Assembly (NCBI GenBank): GCA_964570765.1 | Contig: CAZMZF010000004.1 | Coordinates: 1-64,000, forward strand | DNA from: CAZMZF01 sp964570765 | GTDB lineage: Bacteria; Zixibacteria; MSB-5A5; RBG-16-43-9 | Reading direction: 5' to 3' | Length of the DNA stretch: 64,000 nucleotides | Part shown: in pieces, positions 23,628-32,411 of the stretch | Position numbering within the stretch: the stretch's first letter is position 1 | Layout: each line of letters opens with the position of its first letter | Notes under the pieces: model-generated | The model's input: only the letters and a program-made list of their open reading frames with translations | Told to the model about the DNA's origin: nothing | Database searches by the model: none | Translations under genes and position numbers: made by a program

Positions 23628-25751
23628 ATGAGATCAAAACATTTTTTAGGTATAGCTCTGTTGTCACTGTTAGTTTCAGGAGTAAATATTTTGTCAGCTC
23701 AAACCTCAGATGAACTTGACGATCTGATGAAGATGAGTTTGGAAGATCTCTTAAATGTTACCACCGTTTCTGGCGTTCGTCATGAACAGAGGATTATAGA
23801 CTCCCCCAGATCGATCTCCGTTATTACCGCAGAAGAGATTGGAAAGAAAAATTTTCGCAGCACCCCGGAAGCATTGAATGAGCTTCTTGGTATTTTGGTA
23901 CAGGAAACAAATTACGGAGGAGGATCACCTATCATCCGGGGATTGATTGGAAATCAAATTTTAATCTTGATTGATGGAATCAGATTAAATAATGCCATTT
24001 TCCGTCTTGGCCCAAATCAATACCTCAATACCATTGACCTTAATCAAATTGAGAGGATTGAGGTAGTTCGAGGACCCGGCTCAGTGCTTTATGGTAGCGA
24101 TGCCTTAGGAGGTTTGATTAATATCATCACCAAGTCCAGAAAAGAGTATCGTAAAGATCTTGATATCGACACAAGATTATTTTGTCGGTATGCCAGTGCA
24201 GATAATGGGAAAACAGGGCGGATTGACCTTAACGGGAATATAAAGAACACGGGTATTACGGGAGGATTTAGTTATAAGATATTTGGTGATCTGCGAGTAG
24301 GGGATGGAGTAGGGCTTCAACCCTTTACCAGCTATGATGAGTGGGATCTTGATCTCAAAATGAATCTTGAATTATCAAAGCGACAGAATGTTTCAATCGG
24401 TTTGCAAAAGGTTGAGCAATTAAATTTACCTCGAACAGATAAGCTGATATCGGGTTCAGACTTAAAACATGAATGGGATCCAGAAGGGAGGGATCTGCTT
24501 TATGCACAATATGAATTTGGAAAAATCAACTCTTTGGTTAACGAGCTTTGTGCCGGGATCTCTTATCAAAATCAATTAGAGGATTTATATATAATTACCA
24601 GCTCTAAACCAAAGATCCAGCAAGAGCTTCACAATGAGGTCAAATCAGTTGGATTCACATTTCAACTTAATTCTACGTTGGGTGAACATCAGCTTTTAAC
24701 TTACGGAGCTGAATATTACGCGGATAATATTGAAAGTCATAGAGTAGATATCGATATCACCACAGGTACACGCACCAACAAAAATGGCACATTTGCTGAT
24801 GGTTCAACTTACCGGTCCACCGCAGGATTTTTGCAGAATGAGATCCGGATGATGAAAACTCTGTCCCTGACTCTTGGTTTTCGATACAGTTCGTTTGATG
24901 CCCAGGCTACAGTTGATGACTCACTCACAGGGACTATCAAGGTCCATTCCACACCTACTGCCTTGACTACCAGTGCCAGAGCTTTGTATAAACTGACAGA
25001 GAATTTCGTTGTTACTTTTGGTGTTGGTCAGGGGTTCAGGGCTCCTAATATTGACGACTTGACGATTTTGGAGAGTTTCGGCAGTGGGTTCGAGGTCCCC
25101 AATCCAAACCTCAAGCCGGAGCAAAGCATAAATTATGAGATCGGCCTTAAGGCACAGCATAGAAAATTTACCGGTTCCTTATATTATTTCCTCAGTAATT
25201 ATAAAGACATAATCGAGCGAGGTCCCGGCACATTTAATAACCTTCCATTCCTGGATAATAATGGCAATGGTATCCAGGATCCAGGAGAACAGAGTGTTTT
25301 TCAAAGAAAGAACATAGGTAAAGCACGTATCCAGGGGGTTGAGGCAGAGGGACAGATACAGATTTTATCTACATGGACTGTACTGGGCAATCTTGCCTGG
25401 ATTAGGGGTGACAATTTAGTCAATAATACACCGTTAAGACGCATACCGCCAATCAAGGGGAAATTTGGTATAGAGTGGAGGTTGAAAAAGAATTTATGGG
25501 TGGAATGCTATAATTTGTTTGCTACAAAACAGGACAGGCTGGCACCTGGAGACCAAACAGATCCTCGTATCCCAATTGGTGGCACACCTGGATTTTTAAC
25601 CTACAATATCCGAGGAGGGCTGGACTTGAACAGATTTGGAAATGTCACCGTCTCCTGGGAAAATATAACGGACAAAGCCTACAGACTTCATGGCTCCGGT
25701 ATTGATGGCCCCGGCATTAATCTTGTGGTTGGTTATGAATTAACCTTTTAA
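23628..25751 (+). CDS. TonB-dependent outer-membrane receptor
   Basis: A 707-residue receptor. ATG 23628 gives a proper signal peptide (MRSKHFLGIALLSLLVSG ... LSAQ) behind AGGGGG. Then come the SLEDLLNVTTVSG box often seen before the plug, a plug domain (about 50-165; RSISVITAEEI, IRGLIGNQILILIDGIR, IERIEVVRGPGSVLYGSDALGG) and a beta barrel ending in Phe (VVGYELTF). Such proteins import siderophores, cobalamin, haem or sugars with TonB energy. The ligand cannot be told. It is followed by a YfiR-like periplasmic protein and a sensor kinase, so it may take part in signalling across the envelope. Confidence 0.92.
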   Translation: MRSKHFLGIALLSLLVSGVNILSAQTSDELDDLMKMSLEDLLNVTTVSGVRHEQRIIDSPRSISVITAEEIGKKNFRSTPEALNELLGILVQETNYGGGSPIIRGLIGNQILILIDGIRLNNAIFRLGPNQYLNTIDLNQIERIEVVRGPGSVLYGSDALGGLINIITKSRKEYRKDLDIDTRLFCRYASADNGKTGRIDLNGNIKNTGITGGFSYKIFGDLRVGDGVGLQPFTSYDEWDLDLKMNLELSKRQNVSIGLQKVEQLNLPRTDKLISGSDLKHEWDPEGRDLLYAQYEFGKINSLVNELCAGISYQNQLEDLYIITSSKPKIQQELHNEVKSVGFTFQLNSTLGEHQLLTYGAEYYADNIESHRVDIDITTGTRTNKNGTFADGSTYRSTAGFLQNEIRMMKTLSLTLGFRYSSFDAQATVDDSLTGTIKVHSTPTALTTSARALYKLTENFVVTFGVGQGFRAPNIDDLTILESFGSGFEVPNPNLKPEQSINYEIGLKAQHRKFTGSLYYFLSNYKDIIERGPGTFNNLPFLDNNGNGIQDPGEQSVFQRKNIGKARIQGVEAEGQIQILSTWTVLGNLAWIRGDNLVNNTPLRRIPPIKGKFGIEWRLKKNLWVECYNLFATKQDRLAPGDQTDPRIPIGGTPGFLTYNIRGGLDLNRFGNVTVSWENITDKAYRLHGSGIDGPGINLVVGYELTF

Positions 25752-25818
25752 AAAATTTTGCAGGGTAGTGTTTATCTGGAATGGTTGAATAGAGATATAA
25801 ATTAATATCGCTGAATCC

Positions 25819-26424
25819 ATGAAGAAATTCGAAATTCCAATTCTTAGATTGGTTTTGACTATCATCTTGACATTCTCAGGGATAGCGAGGTTTCATGCTC
25901 AGGAAATGGTGGTCCCGATCAAATTACAGTTAGCCCTTTTTTTTAAAATATTACCCTTTGATCGGAACCTGAAAGATAGAGTAGGTGATGAGATCGTTAT
26001 CGCGGTATTCTATCAAAATAAAATCGGAATGTCATATGATGCAAAAGAGGAACTCTTAAAAATGGTTAAGGAATCTTCCGTAAAAAAAATCGAAGGTATT
26101 CCGCTTCGCTTTGTATCGATCGATATCGAGGAGACAGATCTTAAAGAAGCGATTACCAGAGATAATGTGGATATTCTTTATATAACCCCGCTTCGCGCAG
26201 TGGAGATTGAAAAGATCGCTAACCTAAGTCGAGCCAAAAAGATAACGACCTTAACTGGTGTGCCTGATTATGTTGAGTCAGGGCTTGCCGTTGGAGTCGG
26301 GATTAAAGGCGAAAAACCGCAGATCATCATTAATTTGAAAGCAGCTAAGGCAGAAGGGGCTGATTTCAGCGCCAATCTTCTTAAATTGTGCAGGGTGATT
26401 AAGGAGGATTTAAAAAAAATATGA
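25819..26424 (+). CDS. YfiR-like (DUF4154) periplasmic protein
   Basis: A 201-residue exported protein with a signal peptide (about 1-27). The body has the YfiR/DUF4154 pattern: VPIKLQLALFFKILPFDR near the N-terminus, LRFVSIDIEE, a ligand-fold-like strand DILYITP, and the family signature VESGLAVGVGIKG followed by IIINLKAAKAEGADFSANLL. YfiR in Pseudomonas is a periplasmic repressor of the diguanylate cyclase YfiN. Here the gene overlaps the following HAMP histidine kinase by 4 bp, so that kinase is the likely partner. Upstream is the TonB receptor. Confidence 0.82.
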   Translation: MKKFEIPILRLVLTIILTFSGIARFHAQEMVVPIKLQLALFFKILPFDRNLKDRVGDEIVIAVFYQNKIGMSYDAKEELLKMVKESSVKKIEGIPLRFVSIDIEETDLKEAITRDNVDILYITPLRAVEIEKIANLSRAKKITTLTGVPDYVESGLAVGVGIKGEKPQIIINLKAAKAEGADFSANLLKLCRVIKEDLKKI

Positions 26425-27902
26425 GAAAATTATTTAAAATACACTCGATAAAGACTAAAATAAGCAGCATAATCGTTCTAACTTTTCTGGTTACCTCTTT
26501 CTTATCAATTTCCTTTGTAATTATCAAATATAAAAAGGTAGTTATCCAAGGTCTGGAATTAAAAGGGAACTCTTTAGCAGAGATGTTAGCTTACAATATT
26601 AGTCCGGGATTGGAATTTGCTGATACACAATCTGTGGAGGATGGCATTCAAGGAGTCAAGCCTGACAAGGATTTTACCTATGTAAGAGTATATGATTCTT
26701 CAGGTAAGGAATTTTATTCCTTCATCTCTGGTGAAGCTGAAGAGGTTAATCACCGGGGAAACAAAGATAAAATTTCACACGGCGAAGAAATTGTGACAAT
26801 AAACAAACCCATTTATTCTCACCAGAAGCGAATCGGCCATCTGGTCCTGGCCCTCTCGCTTACCGATTTAAATCAAGAGATCTCCCGTGGTCGGAAATGG
26901 ATAATTTTGATAAATCTGGGCATAATTTTCTTCGGCGTTTTGGTGGTTAACTATTTAGGAAATCGTTTCATCCGACCTATCCTCCAGTTGAAAGACGCTG
27001 TTCAGCAACTTTCATCAGGGGAAACAGAAGTTACAGTTAAAGTCGAAACCGAAGACGAGATAGGGAGTTTGGCTAAGGCTTTTAATCAGATGACGATTGA
27101 CTTGAAGAAATCACGGGAACAATTAATCCAGCAGGAGAAGATGGCATCAGTGGGGCAGCTTGCAGCTGGAGCGGCCCATGAATTGAATAACCCCCTGGCA
27201 GGGATTTTGGGTTATTCACAGTTCGCTTTGGAGAAGATCACAAAAAAAACTTTAAAAGATTTGAGTGAGGATGATATCTGTGCCTATACCCAATACCTTA
27301 AAGATATCGAGCATCAATCTCAAAGGTGCAAGACCATAGTTCAAAATCTGCTTAAGTTTGCCCGATCTTCTACCAAGGTTCCATTTGAGCCTCTGGATTT
27401 AAACTCGGTTTTGAAGGACACCTTAGTTTTTCTCAGCCATCAGATGGATATGAACAAGATAGAGCTAATTGTAAATTTAGCTGATTCACCTCTTGAGGTT
27501 ATGGGGCATTTCAATCAGCTCCAGCAGGTTTTTACAAACATCATTTTAAATGCAATCCAGACCATGACTGAGGGGGGGAAGTTAATCATCTCAACCCAAA
27601 AGATGGAGCAAAAAGATAGCCTACCGGAGAGGGTGGAGATTAGTATTCAGGATACTGGTTGCGGAATACCAGAAGATAATCTAAACAAGATCTTTGAGCC
27701 TTTCTTCACCACCAAGAAAGTGGGCGAAGGGACCGGCTTAGGTTTGCCGGTGAGCTACGGTATAATCAAAGAACATAAAGGTGAAATCTCAGTGGAAAGC
27801 CAGGTAGGGAAAGGAACTACGTTCATCCTCTGGATTCCAGTTTTCTATATAGAGAAAAGATGCGAAGATAAACAGGAAAAGAAAGTTTTAAAAAAGGTAT
27901 AA
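26421..27902 (+). CDS. Membrane sensor histidine kinase with HAMP domain
   Basis: A 493-residue kinase: membrane segment at about 13-35, periplasmic domain (36-158), second membrane segment (about 160-180), HAMP (181-235), HisKA with phospho-accepting His in GAAHELNNPLAGILG (about residue 253) and an HATPase domain (NIILNAIQTM, DTGCGIPED, GTGLGLPVSYGI). ATG 26421 overlaps the YfiR-like gene by 4 bp, implying translational coupling and a functional pair. Two stand-alone receivers follow immediately. Confidence 0.92.
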   Translation: MRKLFKIHSIKTKISSIIVLTFLVTSFLSISFVIIKYKKVVIQGLELKGNSLAEMLAYNISPGLEFADTQSVEDGIQGVKPDKDFTYVRVYDSSGKEFYSFISGEAEEVNHRGNKDKISHGEEIVTINKPIYSHQKRIGHLVLALSLTDLNQEISRGRKWIILINLGIIFFGVLVVNYLGNRFIRPILQLKDAVQQLSSGETEVTVKVETEDEIGSLAKAFNQMTIDLKKSREQLIQQEKMASVGQLAAGAAHELNNPLAGILGYSQFALEKITKKTLKDLSEDDICAYTQYLKDIEHQSQRCKTIVQNLLKFARSSTKVPFEPLDLNSVLKDTLVFLSHQMDMNKIELIVNLADSPLEVMGHFNQLQQVFTNIILNAIQTMTEGGKLIISTQKMEQKDSLPERVEISIQDTGCGIPEDNLNKIFEPFFTTKKVGEGTGLGLPVSYGIIKEHKGEISVESQVGKGTTFILWIPVFYIEKRCEDKQEKKVLKKV

Positions 27903-27922
27903 AAAACTGCTTGAGGTGAAAA

Positions 27923-28300
27923 ATGAACCAGGAAAATGGAAATAGAAATCTTTTGATCGTTGACGATGAGGAGATTATAAGGGATTTCTTAGGAGATGTT
28001 TTCTCTGAGGAGGGTTACCAATTAGATTTTGCCTGTGATGGGGATGAAGCCATCGAGAAGATAAGAAAGATAAATTATAAGGTAATTATAACTGACATCC
28101 GGATGCCTAAGGTCGAAGGAACTGAGGTATTAAGGGTAGCAAAAGAGGTTTTGCCTCAGGCTGAGGTGATTATTATAACTGGTTATGCGTCAGATGGAGT
28201 TGCCAGGGAATGTGAAAAACTTGGGGCATTTGCCTATTTAACCAAGCCTTTTTCGATGGACCGGATAAGAGAGTTAGTTAATAAGATCGTTATGAGATAG
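27923..28300 (+). CDS. Stand-alone response regulator receiver
   Basis: A 125-residue receiver with all key residues: acidic pair in LLIVDDEEII, phospho-acceptor Asp in VIITDIRMPKVEG, Thr in VIIITGYAS, Lys in YLTKPFS. No output domain. It lies 20 bp after the HAMP kinase and 11 bp before a second receiver, so the likely path is kinase to this receiver, perhaps then on to the receiver-kinase downstream. Shine-Dalgarno GAGGTG. Confidence 0.9.
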   Translation: MNQENGNRNLLIVDDEEIIRDFLGDVFSEEGYQLDFACDGDEAIEKIRKINYKVIITDIRMPKVEGTEVLRVAKEVLPQAEVIIITGYASDGVARECEKLGAFAYLTKPFSMDRIRELVNKIVMR

Positions 28301-28311
28301 GTTGGATTAAA

Positions 28312-28701
28312 ATGAGAATCTTAGTGGTGGACGACGAACAGATTATACGAAAGCTTTTATCTGAAGTTTTATTAGAGGATGGGCACCAGGTGAGCTGCGC
28401 CTGCAACGGGGTAAAAGCTATAGAGAAAGTAAGAGAGGAAAAATTCGATCTTATTTTCTCGGACGTTCATATGCCGGAGATGAATGGATTGGAAGCAGTG
28501 AAAATAATTAAAAGAATGGATGAAAAAGTGGTTATAGTGATGATGGATAGCTTCCCGGACCTGATGAGCAAATTAGCTCAAGAAGAAGGTGCCATAACCT
28601 GTATCCATAAACCTTTTGAACTCCAGGAGATCAGAGATATAATCAAAAAAGTTGGAAGCAGAGAAGAAAAGGATGAGAAAATTGAAATCAGGAAAGATTA
28701 A
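28312..28701 (+). CDS. Second stand-alone receiver, lacking the switch Thr/Ser
   Basis: A 129-residue receiver: acidic pair ILVVDDEQII, phospho-acceptor Asp in LIFSDVHMPEMNG and Lys in CIHKPFE are present, but the strand that should carry the switch Thr/Ser reads VVIVMMDSF, with Met-Asp at that place. Phosphorylation-driven conformational change may be weakened. Its 3' end overlaps the start of the next gene in another frame, indicating tight coupling. It looks like a duplicate of its neighbour that has diverged. Confidence 0.85.
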   Translation: MRILVVDDEQIIRKLLSEVLLEDGHQVSCACNGVKAIEKVREEKFDLIFSDVHMPEMNGLEAVKIIKRMDEKVVIVMMDSFPDLMSKLAQEEGAITCIHKPFELQEIRDIIKKVGSREEKDEKIEIRKD

Positions 28702-30355
28702 TCCAGACAAAAAGATAAGAATTGCGGTGATCGACGATGAGGAGATCATACGCAAACTGGCCTCAGATATTCTCAAAACGGAGGGATATGAGGTAGAATC
28801 TTTTAACGATCCCAAAGTAGCTTTAGAGAAGTTAAAAACTGAAAAATTCGATTTTCTGCTTACCGATATCAAGATGCCTGAGCTGGATGGGATTGAGCTG
28901 GTCAAAAAGGTTCACCAGATAAATCCAGAGATAGGTGCCATATTTATGACTGGATATGCTGACTTAGCTTCAACTAAAGAGGCACTTAAAGAAGGTGCCT
29001 ATGATTACATTTTGAAACCATTCGACTTAAACGTGGTTAGAAACTCTGTGGCAAAAGCTATTGAGAAAAGGAATATATCTGAGGAGAAAGCCAGAGCCAG
29101 GGGGATAACACCTCTTCTGGACTTAAACCAGGAAATCTACAAAAGCGGGGATAAAGATAGCCTTTTAAAGCTCACTCTAAACTTCGCCTTGATGCAGACC
29201 GAAACCCAAAAGGGTTCTATCCTTTTATGGGATGAGGATAGCCAGAAAGTTAAAATATTTCTGACCACAGATTTCAATAAAGACCTCTCAGAAAAAATTG
29301 AGCTCGAAGTAGATCCGAATTTGGTCGAAAGGTGGTTTGAGTTAAAGGATATAATAAAAATCTCCGAACTTGAAAAACATCCTATATTTTCTTCACTTTT
29401 TTCTTTTTATCCCGAGCTTTCGATCTGGAAAAAAATAATCGAAAAGGATGAAACCATCTTTTCCATCGCCGTTATCCGGGATAAAAAAGTATTTGAGCTT
29501 TTAAGCCTTAATTGCACAAAACGCACGGAGGAAATCCCTGAAAGTTCTCTAAAACTCTTGTCTTTTGTAGCCAGTCAAAATGCTTTATCGATTGAAAACC
29601 TGCTTTTGCTGGAGGAATCCAAAAAATCTTTCAGCGAATTAGAGAGATTACAAGACCAGATCATTCAGCTCGACAGAATGGCAACCAAGGCTTTGCAATC
29701 CGCAGAGTTAGGGCATGAACTAAATAACTATTTATCTGTAGTAATGGGGAACCTCCAGAGGTTAACCCTTTCTCTGGATAAGGATGAACCAGAAAAGAGA
29801 AGAAAGATTCTGGATACGATAGACGAGTATCTCCAGAGGATGGTTAAATTTGCTTCCGGGTTAATGGATTTTGGATCTTTGAAGTCAGAAAAGAAGGAAG
29901 GTAACCTGAACCAATTGATACAGAAGACCTTAAGCTTCATCCAATCTCAAAACAGATTTAAAAATATATCAATTGAGACCGGATTAGACCAAAAGGTTCC
30001 TTGTCTATCTTTAGATGCTGACCAGATCCAGCAACTCTTATACAATTTATTGAACAATGCGGCTGATGCTATGGGAAAAAGAAAGGGGGAGGGAGGGGTC
30101 ATCGCTATTGAGACATTTCTGAACAGAGATGAAAGCTTGGCAGAGTTAGCAGTGTCGGATACCGGAAAAGGAATAAGCGCGGAAGAACTGGGAAAAGTTT
30201 TTAAGACCCGTTTTACTACCAAAGAGTTCGGACATGGCTTTGGGCTCATCATCTGCAAAAAAATTGTCGAAAATCACCAGGGGGAAATCTCGGTAGAAAG
30301 CCGGCTCAATCAAGGAACAACCTTTAGGATTAAACTACCTCTAAAAAACAAATAA
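28673..30355 (+). CDS. REC - GAF-like - histidine kinase
   Basis: A 560-residue soluble protein if started at ATG 28673; an in-frame TTG lies at 28652. Domains: receiver (about 15-130; VIDDEEII, LLTDIKMPELDG, MTGYAD, LKPFD), a GAF-like region (about 145-315), then HisKA with His in AELGHELNNYLSVVMG and an HATPase domain (LLYNLLNNAADAM, DTGKGIS, GHGFGLIICKK). It can both receive phosphate and act as a kinase, so it may be a relay point for the two receivers encoded just upstream. It ends the signalling run. Confidence 0.88.
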   Translation: MRKLKSGKINPDKKIRIAVIDDEEIIRKLASDILKTEGYEVESFNDPKVALEKLKTEKFDFLLTDIKMPELDGIELVKKVHQINPEIGAIFMTGYADLASTKEALKEGAYDYILKPFDLNVVRNSVAKAIEKRNISEEKARARGITPLLDLNQEIYKSGDKDSLLKLTLNFALMQTETQKGSILLWDEDSQKVKIFLTTDFNKDLSEKIELEVDPNLVERWFELKDIIKISELEKHPIFSSLFSFYPELSIWKKIIEKDETIFSIAVIRDKKVFELLSLNCTKRTEEIPESSLKLLSFVASQNALSIENLLLLEESKKSFSELERLQDQIIQLDRMATKALQSAELGHELNNYLSVVMGNLQRLTLSLDKDEPEKRRKILDTIDEYLQRMVKFASGLMDFGSLKSEKKEGNLNQLIQKTLSFIQSQNRFKNISIETGLDQKVPCLSLDADQIQQLLYNLLNNAADAMGKRKGEGGVIAIETFLNRDESLAELAVSDTGKGISAEELGKVFKTRFTTKEFGHGFGLIICKKIVENHQGEISVESRLNQGTTFRIKLPLKNK

Positions 30356-30492
30356 CATTGAATCCGGATTGGGGAAGTCCCCTCTCACATTAGCTGAACT
30401 GCTTAAGCTTTACCCGGAAAGATAAAACCAAAGCAATACCGCGTAAATGGAGCTTAACCCTTGTCCTCCTCTTTAAAAGAAAAGGAAGGGAA

Positions 30493-30520
30493 GTAGAGAG
30501 GCATTGCAATATCTCTCTAT
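30493..30520. repeat. Degenerate GTAGAGACGC-family palindrome
   Basis: GTAGAGAGGCATTGCAAT then ATCTCTCTAT: the same layout as the units at 6459 and 19378 with several mismatches. The rest of the 30356-30635 gap has no gene. Confidence 0.6.
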
Positions 30521-30635
30521 GTTTTTCTGTAATATCAGATTCGATTAATTTACCCCTTAGGCCCTTAGATTCCTGTTGCATAGTTTAAAATATTAATTAT
30601 ATTAAAACTCGAAAAATGATTTTACGGAGGTTTAG

Positions 30636-31193
30636 ATGTTGTCCACCACTGATTTTCGTAAAGGACTGCGGATCAAATTTGAAGGTGAGCCTTATTATAT
30701 AGTCGATTTCCAGCATGCGCGCACAGCCCAGAGAAGAGCCTTCGTAAGAACTAAGCTGAAAAACATCAAGACTGGCGCAGTCCTGGAGAGGACCTTTTCA
30801 GCCGGAGAGACTTTTGAAGAGCCGGATTTTCAGGAAAAATGGATGCAGTATCTTTATTTCTCTGGAGCTGAATTTAATTTTATGGATTCAAAGAGCTACG
30901 AGCAGATCGTTTTGAATGAAGAGCAGTTAGGTGATTACAGATGGTATTTGAAAGAGAACGAGGTATATCAGATCCTGTTCTTCGAAGGAAAACCGGTGAG
31001 CCTGGATATTCCCACCTCAGTTATTTTACAGGTTACCACGACTGAGCCAGCCATTAAAGGAGATTCAGTTACTAATATCACCAAAAATGCTACCCTGGAA
31101 ACCGGGCTTGTAGTTAAAGTTCCAATGTTCATCAAGGAAGGTGATAAAGTAAAGGTAGATACTCGCACCGGAGAATATATAGAAAGGGCTTAA
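30636..31193 (+). CDS. efp: Translation elongation factor P with an atypical tip loop
   Basis: A 185-residue EF-P with the three OB-like domains and the C-terminal signature GDKVKVDTRTGEYIERA. It relieves ribosome stalling at polyproline. Strong Shine-Dalgarno GGAGG. In an ungapped alignment with E. coli EF-P (DFR, GEPY and AF line up with a constant offset of 2), the modified Lys34 in PGKGQAF corresponds to Gln32 in TAQRRAF, flanked by two Arg. A beta-lysylated or rhamnosylated tip is therefore not expected. No earP, epmA or epmB lies in the window. Confidence 0.93.
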   Translation: MLSTTDFRKGLRIKFEGEPYYIVDFQHARTAQRRAFVRTKLKNIKTGAVLERTFSAGETFEEPDFQEKWMQYLYFSGAEFNFMDSKSYEQIVLNEEQLGDYRWYLKENEVYQILFFEGKPVSLDIPTSVILQVTTTEPAIKGDSVTNITKNATLETGLVVKVPMFIKEGDKVKVDTRTGEYIERA

Positions 31194-31236
31194 ATTCTAA
31201 TTTAACCAGAAAATAAACTTAAATCGAAACATAGTC

Positions 31237-32091
31237 ATGGATAAAAAAATATCTGGTTCTGGAGGAAAGGAATTTCATAAAGGTAATCTACCTCTAACTG
31301 ATAAAAAAGGGAAGTATCCTCTTAAACCTGCCCCGCGTTCTTTCTCTCAAAGGGAACTTTTCAGAGAAGGGGAAAAGGGCATTTCTACAGAACGGAAAAT
31401 TGGAAAACATAGAGCAGAACCTAAAAAGAGTTCCGGTTGGATCGGCACAGATGAATCAGGTAAGGGCGATTATTTTGGACCTTTGGTAGTTGCCGGAGTT
31501 TATTTAGAAGATAACCTTGTATCTAAATTAAAGGAGCTGAATGTTCGGGATAGTAAAAAAATATCGGATGGGGTTATAATGGAGCTGGATTTTAAATTGC
31601 GCAGTATCTGCCATTATTCGGTTGTGGTTATAGGACCGGAGAAATACAATCTATTATATGCTAAGATGAAAAATCTGAATCGTATCCTTGCCTGGGGACA
31701 TGCACGGGTGATTGAAAATATATTGTTGCAGATTGATGCTCCCAGGGCAATTTCTGATCAGTTCGGGGACGAGCTTTATATAAAAAATGCGCTGATGAAA
31801 CTGGGGAAAAAGATTAGATTAGAGCAAAGACCTGGAGCAGAATCAGATTTAGCCGTGGCCTCTGCTTCGATTTTAGCCCGGGCTGAGTTTTTGAAAAGGC
31901 TGGAAGGACTTTCGCGAGACTGCGGTATAGTTTTGCCTAAAGGGGCCTCCCCTCAGACCGAAGAGGCGGCAAAACAATTGGTGGAAAAACTGGGCAAGGA
32001 AAATTTAGAGAAATATGTGAAAATGCATTTTAAGAATACTAACAAAGTGTTGCTCCCAGAAAAAAATCTACCTACGACAAGCCAGAGTTAA
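31237..32091 (+). CDS. rnhC: Ribonuclease HIII
   Basis: A 284-residue RNase H type 2 family protein with the HIII signature GTDESGKGDYFGPLVVAGVY (about residues 69-88), then VRDSKKI, the acidic residue in ISDQFGD and SDLAVASASILARAEFL. It cleaves the RNA strand of RNA-DNA hybrids. Instead of the TBP-like substrate-binding domain of Bacillus RNase HIII, the first 60 residues are basic and look disordered. Start ATG 31237. It follows efp by 43 bp and may share its transcript. Confidence 0.88.
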   Translation: MDKKISGSGGKEFHKGNLPLTDKKGKYPLKPAPRSFSQRELFREGEKGISTERKIGKHRAEPKKSSGWIGTDESGKGDYFGPLVVAGVYLEDNLVSKLKELNVRDSKKISDGVIMELDFKLRSICHYSVVVIGPEKYNLLYAKMKNLNRILAWGHARVIENILLQIDAPRAISDQFGDELYIKNALMKLGKKIRLEQRPGAESDLAVASASILARAEFLKRLEGLSRDCGIVLPKGASPQTEEAAKQLVEKLGKENLEKYVKMHFKNTNKVLLPEKNLPTTSQS

Positions 32092-32195
32092 AAAAAATCA
32101 ATTACCAAAAAGTAATTTAAAAATCTTTTTTATTTTCCACCTTCAGTTTATGTGGTTTCTGAAAAACTTAAAATACTTGATATAAATATTGGAAA

Positions 32196-32280
32196 GTAAA
32201 GCTTAAGCTTTACTTTTTCATCTTAAGAAGATTGAAAAACAAAAGAAGTGATCTAAGTAAACCTAAAGGTTTACACTCCA
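32196..32280. repeat. Two palindromes of the TAAACCT/TAAAGCTT family
   Basis: GTAAAGCTTAAGCTTTAC (32196-32213) is a perfect 18-bp palindrome. GTAAACCT-AA-AGGTTTAC (32257-32274) is followed by ACTCCA, the reverse of the GGAGTG head. They fill the 32092-32336 gap. Confidence 0.75.
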
Positions 32281-32336
32281 AAATACCTACAGAAACTACT
32301 TTCTGAGAGTTTTTAAAGTCATTTTTTACTTTTCAG

Positions 32337-32365
32337 TTGACTAAAATCTTCAAATTGACTATATA
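32337..32365 (+). promoter_or_regulatory. Sigma-70-type promoter for the ABC1/UbiB kinase gene
   Basis: TTGACT (32337-32342), 17 bp, TATATA (32360-32365). Transcription would begin about 32372, just before an in-frame TTG at 32382 and about 40 nt before the ATG at 32412. Confidence 0.65.
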
Positions 32366-32411
32366 TTTTTAATTCCTATTTTTGGATTATGACTTTAAAA
32401 GTGATGAATAT

